Source: BRH-c54 sp965284565 (GTDB lineage Bacteria; Bacteroidota; Bacteroidia; Flavobacteriales_E; Vicingaceae). From it: a stretch of DNA of 64,000 nucleotides. Positions 34,085-42,716 of the stretch are shown piece after piece. The stretch is taken from the NCBI GenBank assembly GCA_965284565.1, contig OZ260100.1:1922001-1986000 (forward strand), read 5' to 3'. Under the pieces are notes generated by a model. That model worked only from the letters and a program-made list of their open reading frames with translations, made no database searches and was not told the DNA's origin. The position numbers and the translations under genes were made by a program. Within the stretch, counting starts at the first letter, position 1. Each line of letters begins with the position of its first letter.

Positions 34085-34744
34085 TTAGTATCTTCTTTTT
34101 TTAAAATTACTTTTTGAACGTTGATTGTTGTTTTTCTTGCCTCTAGAGGTGTTAGATTGTCTTTTAGTTTTGTCAACAGATAAAATTTCGTCTGTACTTA
34201 AAAATTCAAAAGAATTTTCCAGTTGCAATTTTCCTTGTGATAAAGTTTTTAAGTCAGCAATAATTAATTCATCATTAACACTATCTCTATTAAAAGTAAG
34301 ATAGGTTTTTTTCATTAAGTTGGCTATTATTCTAATAAGGGCATTTTTTTCTTCTTTTTCTTCAAGAAGAATAGCTTGGTCTATTAGGTTTTCTATGGTT
34401 TTTCCATAATGTTTAAACCGGATGTTATTTTCTGGATAAGCTAACTTTTCAGGTTTTTTAGCTATAGCTTCTCTGTCGGGAAGTGGATAAGGAGAGTCAA
34501 CATCTAATTTAAAATCTGAAATAATAAAAAGATGATCCCATAATTTGTGCTTAAAGTCTGCAATATCTCTAAGGTGAGGGTTTAATTGTCCCATAACGCT
34601 TATTATGGCATTCGCAATTTTGTTTCTTTCTTCTTTGTTTTCAACGGTCATGGCATGGTCAATCATTTTTTGAATATTTCTGCCATATTCGGGAATAACC
34701 ATTTTAGGTCTTCGGGTATTGTAGTCTTTTTCTATGTTTTGCAT
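34085..34744 (-). CDS. DUF4290 domain-containing protein
   Basis: The 219-aa soluble protein belongs to the DUF4290 family of Bacteroidota (YGRNIQKMIDHAM, VMGQLNPHLRDIADFKHKLWDHLFIIS, RFKHYGKTIENLI). It has a helical core and a basic, Ser/Arg/Lys-rich tail from about residue 190, which may bind RNA or another polyanion. Its function is unknown. No base separates its stop from the murA start, so the two are co-translated; this pairing suggests a link to wall synthesis. Confidence 0.88.
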   Translation of the reverse strand: MQNIEKDYNTRRPKMVIPEYGRNIQKMIDHAMTVENKEERNKIANAIISVMGQLNPHLRDIADFKHKLWDHLFIISDFKLDVDSPYPLPDREAIAKKPEKLAYPENNIRFKHYGKTIENLIDQAILLEEKEEKNALIRIIANLMKKTYLTFNRDSVNDELIIADLKTLSQGKLQLENSFEFLSTDEILSVDKTKRQSNTSRGKKNNNQRSKSNFKKRRY

Positions 34745-34816
34745 TGTTTATTTATTTTGTTCAATTGTACTTAAAAATCAAAAGTAATTATTTTTTTAGG
34801 GATTGTATTAATTCGT

Positions 34817-37132
34817 CTAATTTATCACTGTTAACTTGGCAAATTTTAACAAGAGTTGCTTTGTGCCACTTTGCTGGAAATTAACGGTTGCTTTGCCATT
34901 TTCAATGTTGGTGATTATTCCATTGCCAAATCTTTCATGGTTAACCATAATACCTTCTTTCAAGTCTAAATTTTCAGCACTTGAGGTCGCCACTTGTTGA
35001 TTAGGAGAGATTTTTTTTAAGTTTTTAGGTAACGGTGGTGGAGTATGCTGTTTTATTTGTTGTTGATTAGAGCTTTTGTAATTAGGTTTTTTTTGATAGT
35101 TTGAAGTGTAAGAACTTCTTTCAAAATCGAAAGAAGCTGATTGAGATGAAGGAATTGATTTTGGTGTTTGAAAGTCTAAAAATTCATCATCAATTTCAGA
35201 AAGAAAACGACTAGGTTCATTAAATTGTGCTGTTCCAAACTTATATCTAGAAACAGCATGAGAAAGAGTAAGTGATTTTTCTGCTCGGGTAACTGCTACA
35301 TAAAACAATCTTCTTTCTTCTTCTAAATCTGCTCTCGAAGTTAATGATAGTTGAGATGGAAATAAATTTTCTTCTAAACCAACAATAAAAACATGAGGAA
35401 ATTCCAAACCTTTAGAGGCATGAATAGTCATTAAAGTGACTTTATTTTTGTCTTCATCTTTTTCGTTATCGGCATTGGTTAATAAAGCTACATCTTGCAA
35501 AAATTCCGGTAAACCTCTTGGTGTAACATCTTCTTCTAACTCATTTTCGTTTTCACTGAATTCTTTCAAACCATTTAATAATTCCTGAATATTTTCATAC
35601 TTACTTATGCCTTCTGGAGTTCTGTCGCTAAAAAGTTCTTTCAGAATTCCTGATGTAGAAGCAACTTCATGTCCTAAATCATAAGCATTTTTAGTTTGTA
35701 ATTGAATTTGGAAACTTTTAATCATTTCTACAAATTGAGCTAACTTGTTTTTAGTTCCATTGTTAATGTCAACAGGGTAGTAGTTAATGTTGGTGATAAT
35801 TTCCCAGATAGGTTTTTGTTGGTTTATGGCAGTAATGGAAATTTTATCAAGAGTAGTGTTTCCAATTCCTCTAGCAGGATAATTGATAACTCTTTTTAGC
35901 GATTCTTCGTCATTTGGGTTGACAATTAATCTAAAATAAGCCAGCATATCTTTTACTTCTTTTCTTTGGTAAAAAGAAAGTCCACCATAAATTTTATAGG
36001 CAATATTTTTCCTTCTTAAAGACTCTTCAATAGATCTTGATTGATTGTTGGTTCTATAGAGGACTGCAAAATCTTTGTTTTTGGCTTTTTCTTGTTGTTG
36101 AATATCAAAAATAGCATTGGCAACAATTTTCCCTTCTTCATTTTCTGTTGCTGCAGCATAAACCTTTATGTTATTACCAACCTCATTAGAAGTAAAAACA
36201 TTTTTTTCTAGTTGATGTTTGTTGTTTTTAATGATGTTGTTGGCAGCTCCTACAATTGTTTTGGTTGAACGATAGTTTTCTTCTAGTTTAAAGGTTTTTA
36301 ATTCTGGATAGTCATTTTTAAAGTTTAAAATGTTTTCAATGTTAGCTCCTCTAAAAGCATAAATACTTTGAGCATCATCGCCTACAACACATATGTTTTG
36401 AAAAACAGCTGCTAATTTTTTTACAATAATGTATTGAGAAAAGTTAGTATCCTGATACTCGTCAACTAGAATATATTTAAAACGATGTTGGTATTTATGT
36501 AACACGTCAGGAAAGTCTTTAAAAAGAATATTGGTTTTAAATAATAAATCATCAAAATCCATGGCTGAGGCTTGAAAACAACGAGCTTCATAAGTTTGGT
36601 AAACTTCGCCAATTCGGGGTTTGGCTGCTTGTCTGTCTTCACTTTGTAATGTTACATCACTAACATACCTTGCTGCAGAAATTAAATTATTTTTAGCGCT
36701 AGAAATTCTGTTTAACACTAAGTTGGGTTTATAAACTTTATCGTCAAGACCTTTTTCTTTTAAAATGGTTTTAATAAGGTTTTTAGCATCTTGAGTATCA
36801 TAAATTGTAAAATTAGAAGGGTAACCAATTTTTTCAGATTCGGTTCTTAAAATACGTGCGAAAACTGAGTGGAATGTCCCCATCCAAATGTTTCGAGCTT
36901 CATTGTAACCAATAATTTTACCAATTCTTTCTTTCATTTCTTGAGCAGCCTTATTGGTAAAAGTAAGCGACAAAATATTGAAAGGATCTACACCACTATT
37001 AATTAAATGGGCAATACGGTATGTGAGTACTCTTGTTTTTCCAGAGCCGGCACCGGCAATTACCATAACTGGACCTGCGGTAGTTTCAACAGCTTGTTGT
37101 TGAGGGGTGTTTAATTCTTTCAGATAATCCAC
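34817..37132 (-). CDS. pcrA: UvrD/PcrA-family ATP-dependent DNA helicase
   Basis: The 771-aa superfamily 1 helicase has Walker A in VIAGAGSGKTRVLTYR (residues about 25-40), Walker B DEYQDTN, the motif GDDAQSIYAFRGA, EENYRSTKTI, and VTLMTIHASKGLEF with VAVTRAEKSL. A proline/lysine-rich linker leads to a C-terminal Tudor-like RNA-polymerase-binding domain (VNHERFGNGIITNIENGKATVNF in outline), which favours PcrA/UvrD over Rep. It unwinds DNA in excision repair and removes stalled complexes. The DUF4290-murA pair is 72 bp downstream. Confidence 0.95.
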   Translation of the reverse strand: MDYLKELNTPQQQAVETTAGPVMVIAGAGSGKTRVLTYRIAHLINSGVDPFNILSLTFTNKAAQEMKERIGKIIGYNEARNIWMGTFHSVFARILRTESEKIGYPSNFTIYDTQDAKNLIKTILKEKGLDDKVYKPNLVLNRISSAKNNLISAARYVSDVTLQSEDRQAAKPRIGEVYQTYEARCFQASAMDFDDLLFKTNILFKDFPDVLHKYQHRFKYILVDEYQDTNFSQYIIVKKLAAVFQNICVVGDDAQSIYAFRGANIENILNFKNDYPELKTFKLEENYRSTKTIVGAANNIIKNNKHQLEKNVFTSNEVGNNIKVYAAATENEEGKIVANAIFDIQQQEKAKNKDFAVLYRTNNQSRSIEESLRRKNIAYKIYGGLSFYQRKEVKDMLAYFRLIVNPNDEESLKRVINYPARGIGNTTLDKISITAINQQKPIWEIITNINYYPVDINNGTKNKLAQFVEMIKSFQIQLQTKNAYDLGHEVASTSGILKELFSDRTPEGISKYENIQELLNGLKEFSENENELEEDVTPRGLPEFLQDVALLTNADNEKDEDKNKVTLMTIHASKGLEFPHVFIVGLEENLFPSQLSLTSRADLEEERRLFYVAVTRAEKSLTLSHAVSRYKFGTAQFNEPSRFLSEIDDEFLDFQTPKSIPSSQSASFDFERSSYTSNYQKKPNYKSSNQQQIKQHTPPPLPKNLKKISPNQQVATSSAENLDLKEGIMVNHERFGNGIITNIENGKATVNFQQSGTKQLLLKFAKLTVIN

Positions 37133-37429
37133 TAATTATTAAGTTTTGAAATGTTCTTAAGAGAAAACAAAAATAAGAATATAGTCTTTCTGTTTTATGG
37201 ATGTTGATAAAATGATTTGCTAAAAATAACTCAAGGAGTAATATTTATCTAGGTTATATCAGGGTTAATAATTTATAGAGGGGGGTAACCAAGTACTATT
37301 TATGACTTTAACTTTCCAAGTGTAGTGTAATTTTATTATTGAAATTATTTTGTTAAATTAGTTTTAATCAGGAAAATTATTACTTTTAACAGTAAATTTT
37401 ACAAAATATTCAAAATTAAACTATTATAT

Positions 37430-40400
37430 ATGAAAAAAATATTACTTTTTTTAAGCGCTATTTTTATATTAAATGTTGCTTTTACACAGACACAATATCA
37501 TGACTATATTGATGGGCAAATTTTTTTAAAGTTAAAAGAACTTGTTCCTGTTAAAAAATCAGAATTAAATCGTTTAGATGAACATTCGTTTAGTCAAAAA
37601 GAAAAAATATCAAATTATCCGAAATTAGCAAAGGTACTTTCTAATTATCAAGTAATTAGTTTTGAACGCCCAAGTTATTTTACAGGAAAACAAGAATTGA
37701 TGAAAATTTATCAAATTACTTTTTCCGATTTTTCTAAAGTTGATGAAATGATAGAAGAATTACAGCAGGTAGTAGGGGTAGAATATGCTGAAAAAGTACC
37801 TTTATATTATGTTGATTTTGTGCCAAATGATCCACAACATTTTGGGACTAACAAATGGTATCATACTTTAGTAGGTTCTGAAAATGCATGGAACATTAGT
37901 TTAGGAAGTAATACAGTAAAAATTGCAGTAGTGGATAATGCTGTGGCAACTAACCATACTGATTATACTATTTTCGCTCAACGAGATGTTGCTGATAACG
38001 ATAATAATCCAACACCACCAACTGTTTATACAAGTAATGCGGGTTGGTCTCACGGAACTCATGTAGCAGGGTTAGCCTGTGCAGATATCAATAACGGAAT
38101 TGGGATAGCTTCTTTAGGTGGAAATGCTGAATTAATTGCTGTTAAAACAAGGCAAAGTGCAAGTACAAATACAGGATTGACCCATACTTATCAAGGGGTG
38201 CAATGGGCAGCTCAAAATGGAGCTCATATTATTAACATGTCTTTTGGTGGCCCTGGATTTAGTCAAACCTATCAAAATTTAATTAATTCTTTTCCTAATA
38301 TTATTTTTGTTGCAGCTGCTGGAAATGATGGTGTTACTACACTGTTTTATCCTGCTGCATATAATAATGTTGTATGTGTTGGTTCTGTTGATGCAAATGA
38401 CAATAGGTCAAGTTTCTCAAATTATAATGGAACAACTCCTTATGTAGATATTGCTTCTCCAGGTGGTTTTAGCAATGGAGGATTGCTAAGTACAGTTTAT
38501 ACTTCTGGAGGAAATAGTTATGCGAAGATGGGAGGTACTTCTATGGCGTCTCCATTTGCTGCGGGGCTAATGGGGTTAATGTTGAGTATTAATCCTACTT
38601 TAACGCCTACTCAAGTTCTTAATTGTTTGTTGTCTACCGGAGTTAATATTAATCAAAATATAGGACCAAGAATAGACGCCTTGGCAGCTCTTCAATGTGT
38701 TCAATCAACAGTTACAGGAGACCCAATTCCAATGTTTTCAGGAGTTCCTACTTCAATTGTTGAAGGGCAGAGTGTTACTTTTACAGATGCGTCTGCAGAT
38801 GGAGGGAATCCTATTACCAACTGGACATGGACTTTTCCGGGAGGGACACCATCATCTCATGTAGGGCAAACCCCACCTGCGATTACTTACCCAACAGCAG
38901 GTGTTTATGATGTTACACTTTCTGTAACAAATTCTCAAAGTACACAATCATTAACTAAAACGGGATACATTACAGTAACCTTACAACCTTTTGGAGCGTG
39001 GATTAAACAAAACTCTGGTTTTACAGCTGCTTCAAGAGGAATTAATCATATTTCAATAGTAGATGCACAAACAGTATGGGCAACGGCTTATGATGGTTCA
39101 GGAAATAATTCAAATATACAGCAATTTACCAAAACTACTAATGGAGGTAATACTTGGACTCCAGGTAATATTAATATTGGAAATAATAATTTAGGTATTT
39201 CTATGATACATGCCTTTGATGCTAATACAGCATGGTTAGCAGCTTATCCTACTGCAGGCGGTCAAACAGGTGGTATTTGGAAAACAACTAATGGAGGTAC
39301 TACATGGACAAGACAAAACACGGCAACTTATAATAACGCTTCATCTTTTACCAATGTAGTTCATTTTTGGGATGCTAATGTTGGGTTTGCTCAAGGTGAT
39401 CCAATAAATGGAGAGTTTGAATTATATACAACTACTAATGGAGGAACAACTTGGACACTAGTTCCGGGTGCAAATATTCCTAATCCATTAAATGCTAATG
39501 AATTTGGATATACAAGACAAATTGAAGTAATAGGTGATAATGTTTGGTTTACAACTAGTTTAGGACGAATATACCACTCTTCTAATAGAGGGTTAAATTG
39601 GCAGGTGTATCAATCTCCAATAGCTGATTTCGGAGGAGCTGTTACATCTTCTTCATCTGGTAATTTATCATTTTCTTCAGGAACTACAGGGTTGATTGTT
39701 GATAATAATGCTAATGTTTATAGAACAACTAATAGTGGTGCAACATGGACACAATTAACTACAAGTGGGTCTGTATTTACTAATGGATTATGTTTTATTG
39801 AAGGAACAAATATAGCTTTTACTACTGGAGCTGCTCCTGCTGGTTCTTCATTTAGTCAAGATGGAGGGGTGACTTGGAATATCATTGATACTGATCAACA
39901 TTTATATGTTGAATTTCAAAACCCTTCTGTAGGATGGTCAGGTTGGTTTAATGCAAGTGCAACACAAGATGGAATGTGGAAATGGAATAATCTTTCTAGT
40001 GCTTTAGTTGCAGATTTTCAAGGATCACCATCAAATATTTGTGTAGGAACAACGGTTAATTTTACTGATTTAACAACTGGGTCAACACCAACATCTTGGC
40101 TATGGAGTTTTCCAGGAGGAACACCCTCTTCTTCAACAGTTCAAAACCCGTCAATAACATATAATACAGCAGGTGTATACAGTGTTACTCTTACTGTTGA
40201 TGATGGGAATGGACCTACAACTGTTACAGATTCTGCGCATATAACTGTAGTTAATCAACCAGCTATGCCGAGTGTAATTACTGGAAATGCAACTCCCTGT
40301 CCAAATGTAGTGGAAACATATTCAGTTGTAAATGATTCAAATATGCTTTATACATGGACAATTCCAACAGGGTGGACAGGGTCGAGTACTTCAAATAGTA

Positions 40401-40987
40401 TTAACACAACTAATGATAATACATCAGGAATTATTTCTGTAACAGCAGATAATATTTGTGGAAGTAGTACAGCTAGAACGCTTAATGTAAATATATTACA
40501 ACCTCCAGTTGCTGCATTTACTTTTGTTGACAATGCAGGAACTGTAACGTTTACAGATGCTTCAACAGGAGCAACAAGTTGGTCATGGGATTTTGGTGAT
40601 GGAAGTCCTATATCTTTGCAGCAAAATCCAGTTCATACTTACGCTGCTACAGGAAATTATACGGTAATACTTACTGTAACGAATGCTTGTGGCACTAACT
40701 TAAATACACAAATAGTCAATATAATTATTTCAGGTATTGATGAGTTGGGAGTGAAAGAAGTTAAGATTTATCCAACATTAATAACTGACCAGTTAACAAT
40801 TGAAGAAATGACATTTTCTTCAATTCAAAATAAAGAAATAAGAATTGTTGATGTACTTGGTAAAACACATCTTGTTAAAATAATTTCAAGCACAAAAGAA
40901 GTGATTAATTTGTCTTTTCTTTCAAATGGAGTTTATTTTGTTTTGTTAGATGAAGGTAGAATTATACAAAAAATAATTAAAAAATAA
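37430..40987 (+). CDS. secreted subtilisin-like (S8) protease with PKD and BNR-like repeats
   Basis: The 1185-aa exoprotein has a signal peptide (1-20), a propeptide (to about 145) and an S8 catalytic domain with D169 (VVDNAV), H208 (SHGTHVAG) and S371 (GGTSMASP). Next come a PKD domain (about 430-520), six blade-like repeats of the TTNGGxTW type (about 530-850, Ycf48/BNR-like), two further PKD/Ig-like domains with SWxWxFPGGTPSS and SWSWDFGDGSP, and a type A sorting domain (VKIYPTLITDQLTIEEM). It is likely exported by type IX secretion to degrade protein and bind surfaces. A single gene with a 297-bp upstream region. Confidence 0.93.
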   Translation: MKKILLFLSAIFILNVAFTQTQYHDYIDGQIFLKLKELVPVKKSELNRLDEHSFSQKEKISNYPKLAKVLSNYQVISFERPSYFTGKQELMKIYQITFSDFSKVDEMIEELQQVVGVEYAEKVPLYYVDFVPNDPQHFGTNKWYHTLVGSENAWNISLGSNTVKIAVVDNAVATNHTDYTIFAQRDVADNDNNPTPPTVYTSNAGWSHGTHVAGLACADINNGIGIASLGGNAELIAVKTRQSASTNTGLTHTYQGVQWAAQNGAHIINMSFGGPGFSQTYQNLINSFPNIIFVAAAGNDGVTTLFYPAAYNNVVCVGSVDANDNRSSFSNYNGTTPYVDIASPGGFSNGGLLSTVYTSGGNSYAKMGGTSMASPFAAGLMGLMLSINPTLTPTQVLNCLLSTGVNINQNIGPRIDALAALQCVQSTVTGDPIPMFSGVPTSIVEGQSVTFTDASADGGNPITNWTWTFPGGTPSSHVGQTPPAITYPTAGVYDVTLSVTNSQSTQSLTKTGYITVTLQPFGAWIKQNSGFTAASRGINHISIVDAQTVWATAYDGSGNNSNIQQFTKTTNGGNTWTPGNINIGNNNLGISMIHAFDANTAWLAAYPTAGGQTGGIWKTTNGGTTWTRQNTATYNNASSFTNVVHFWDANVGFAQGDPINGEFELYTTTNGGTTWTLVPGANIPNPLNANEFGYTRQIEVIGDNVWFTTSLGRIYHSSNRGLNWQVYQSPIADFGGAVTSSSSGNLSFSSGTTGLIVDNNANVYRTTNSGATWTQLTTSGSVFTNGLCFIEGTNIAFTTGAAPAGSSFSQDGGVTWNIIDTDQHLYVEFQNPSVGWSGWFNASATQDGMWKWNNLSSALVADFQGSPSNICVGTTVNFTDLTTGSTPTSWLWSFPGGTPSSSTVQNPSITYNTAGVYSVTLTVDDGNGPTTVTDSAHITVVNQPAMPSVITGNATPCPNVVETYSVVNDSNMLYTWTIPTGWTGSSTSNSINTTNDNTSGIISVTADNICGSSTARTLNVNILQPPVAAFTFVDNAGTVTFTDASTGATSWSWDFGDGSPISLQQNPVHTYAATGNYTVILTVTNACGTNLNTQIVNIIISGIDELGVKEVKIYPTLITDQLTIEEMTFSSIQNKEIRIVDVLGKTHLVKIISSTKEVINLSFLSNGVYFVLLDEGRIIQKIIKK

Positions 40988-41016
40988 TTTTCAAGATTTG
41001 ACTTTTTAGTTATAAA

Positions 41017-41038
41017 GAAAATGGATGCAACCATTTTC
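41017..41038. terminator. hairpin after protease gene
   Basis: GAAAATGG/CCATTTTC with a 6-nt loop lies 30 bp after the stop. There is no long T-run, so it is a weak terminator candidate. Confidence 0.4.
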
Positions 41039-41184
41039 CATTAATAGACGTCATGAGTCTGTAAATTAAGTAAAAATATAGCATTAAACTAAGTATATTT
41101 GTTTAGTAACATAAAATATTTTTATATTTGACAATTAAATTTCAATTTTTTAAAACATAATAAAATAAACATAAATAATTAATT

Positions 41185-42651
41185 ATGAAAAAAATAATTT
41201 TTACTATAAGTATTGTTTCTGCTAGCTTGTTTGGGTATTCTCAAAATGTTGGTATAAATACAACAGGAGCACTTCCAGATGCTTCTGCGGGGTTAGATAT
41301 AGACTTTACTAATAAGGGGTTGTTAGTTCCTAGAGTTTCGTTAACATCAACAACAGATGTTACAACTATACCCGCTCCTGCGACAAGTTTATTAGTTTAT
41401 AATACTAATGCAGCTATGACAGGAGGTGCGGTTGGTTATTGGTATTATGATGGGACACAGTGGGTGCAAGCATTAGGTCCACAAGGCCCTGCGGGTCCCG
41501 CAGGAGCAACTGGTCCTGCTGGTCCTGCTGGTCCAACAGGAGCCACGGGTGCAACAGGCCCTGCTGGCCCACAAGGCCCTGCTGGTGCAGCTGGTCCTGC
41601 CGGTCCACAAGGTCCTGCTGGTACTCCGGGTGCAGCTGGTCCACAAGGTCCTGCTGGTCCACAGGGACCGCAAGGTCCAATGGGTCCTTCTTGGACTTTG
41701 ACTACGCCATCTTTTAATGCGAATGGCAATGTTATAGTAAATGGTACTGCTGGCTCAGGAGGTCCGGTAACTTCTACACAAGCTGCGTGGTTAACTACTG
41801 GTAATGCAGGTATTGCAGCAGCCAACTTTATTGGACCAACAAATGCAGCAGATTTTAAATTTAGAACCAATAATTTGGAAAGAATGACCATTGAAGCTAA
41901 TGGAGATATTGGAATTAGAACCACTACTCCTCTTACTAGTATTCATTATAGTTACAACACAGTTCTTTCTCAATTTCATACCATGTGGGATTTTAATAAC
42001 ACTACAGATGCAATTGCAAGAGCTCAAAGTTTAAATGCAGGAAATGGAAGTAGAGGTTGGTTCGGTATAACAAATTATAATGGAACAGCTCTGGCTGCTA
42101 ATGGTATAATGGGGTTAGCGATGAATGCAGCAGGATCGGCAGCAGGTGTTGAAGGTTTTTCAAACAGTACTGCAGGAAATGGTGTTTTAGCTGGTTTTGT
42201 TGGTGGAAATACTTTAACTGCGACAGGTTGGGCATTGTTTTCTAATGGATGGGCTGGAGGAACAACTGCTTGGCAAAATGTATCTGATCAAAGATTGAAG
42301 AAAAATATTGTTACTATTGATGGTGCTTTAGGTAAAGTAATGCAACTTAGAGGAGTAGAGTATAATTTTGATAACTCTAATTTTTCTGGATTAGGTCTTG
42401 ATACTGAAACTAAACAAATAGGATTTGTAGCTCAGGAAGTTGAGAAAATCTTTCCATATATAGTTAGAGAGGCAAACTTATATTCAACATCAGGAGAAAT
42501 GGACAATGGAATGTCTCGAGAGCAAAATGTACATAAAGTTAAATCTTTAAGTTATACTTTGTTAGTTCCTGTTTTGGTAGAAGCTATAAAGGAGCAACAA
42601 ACTATTATAGAACAGCTTGAAAAAAGAATTGAAGCATTAGAAAATAAATAA
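41185..42651 (+). CDS. collagen-like protein with S74 tail-fibre chaperone domain
   Basis: The 488-aa protein has a signal peptide (residues 1-20), a beta-rich head, 24 uninterrupted Gly-X-Y triplets (residues 98-169), a variable beta-rich middle and a C-terminal peptidase S74 intramolecular chaperone domain. The last is marked by SDQRLKKNIVTID (from about residue 367), QIGFVAQEVEKIFP and a terminal coiled coil KEQQTIIEQLEKRIEAL. S74 domains help trimeric fibres fold and can cut themselves off before the Ser-Asp. No phage genes lie nearby, so it is probably a trimeric surface fibre of the cell. The CHU_C gene starts 65 bp downstream. Confidence 0.88.
   Translation: MKKIIFTISIVSASLFGYSQNVGINTTGALPDASAGLDIDFTNKGLLVPRVSLTSTTDVTTIPAPATSLLVYNTNAAMTGGAVGYWYYDGTQWVQALGPQGPAGPAGATGPAGPAGPTGATGATGPAGPQGPAGAAGPAGPQGPAGTPGAAGPQGPAGPQGPQGPMGPSWTLTTPSFNANGNVIVNGTAGSGGPVTSTQAAWLTTGNAGIAAANFIGPTNAADFKFRTNNLERMTIEANGDIGIRTTTPLTSIHYSYNTVLSQFHTMWDFNNTTDAIARAQSLNAGNGSRGWFGITNYNGTALAANGIMGLAMNAAGSAAGVEGFSNSTAGNGVLAGFVGGNTLTATGWALFSNGWAGGTTAWQNVSDQRLKKNIVTIDGALGKVMQLRGVEYNFDNSNFSGLGLDTETKQIGFVAQEVEKIFPYIVREANLYSTSGEMDNGMSREQNVHKVKSLSYTLLVPVLVEAIKEQQTIIEQLEKRIEALENK
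41476..41691 (+). repeat. Gly-X-Y collagen-like coding repeat
   Basis: This part encodes 24 triplets such as GPA, GPQ, GAT and GPT. It is built from near-identical 9-bp units (GGTCCTGCT and variants) and is far richer in G and C than the rest of the window, which also opens long meaningless frames on the other strand. Such tracts can gain or lose units by slippage. Confidence 0.92.
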
Positions 42652-42716
42652 TATAAATTTTTGCTGTTTTCTATTACTTTAAATATTTAAAGTAAAACAA
42701 TTAACAAATTAACAAG

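Noticed and set aside
41414..41924. Three long minus-strand frames and one shifted plus-strand frame in the collagen tract
   Set aside because: They are by-products of the GC-rich Gly-X-Y repeat, which keeps several frames free of stops.
41185..42651. Prophage remnant suggested by the tail-fibre S74 domain
   Set aside because: No other phage gene, attachment site or tRNA-linked boundary is nearby, and the protein has a signal peptide.
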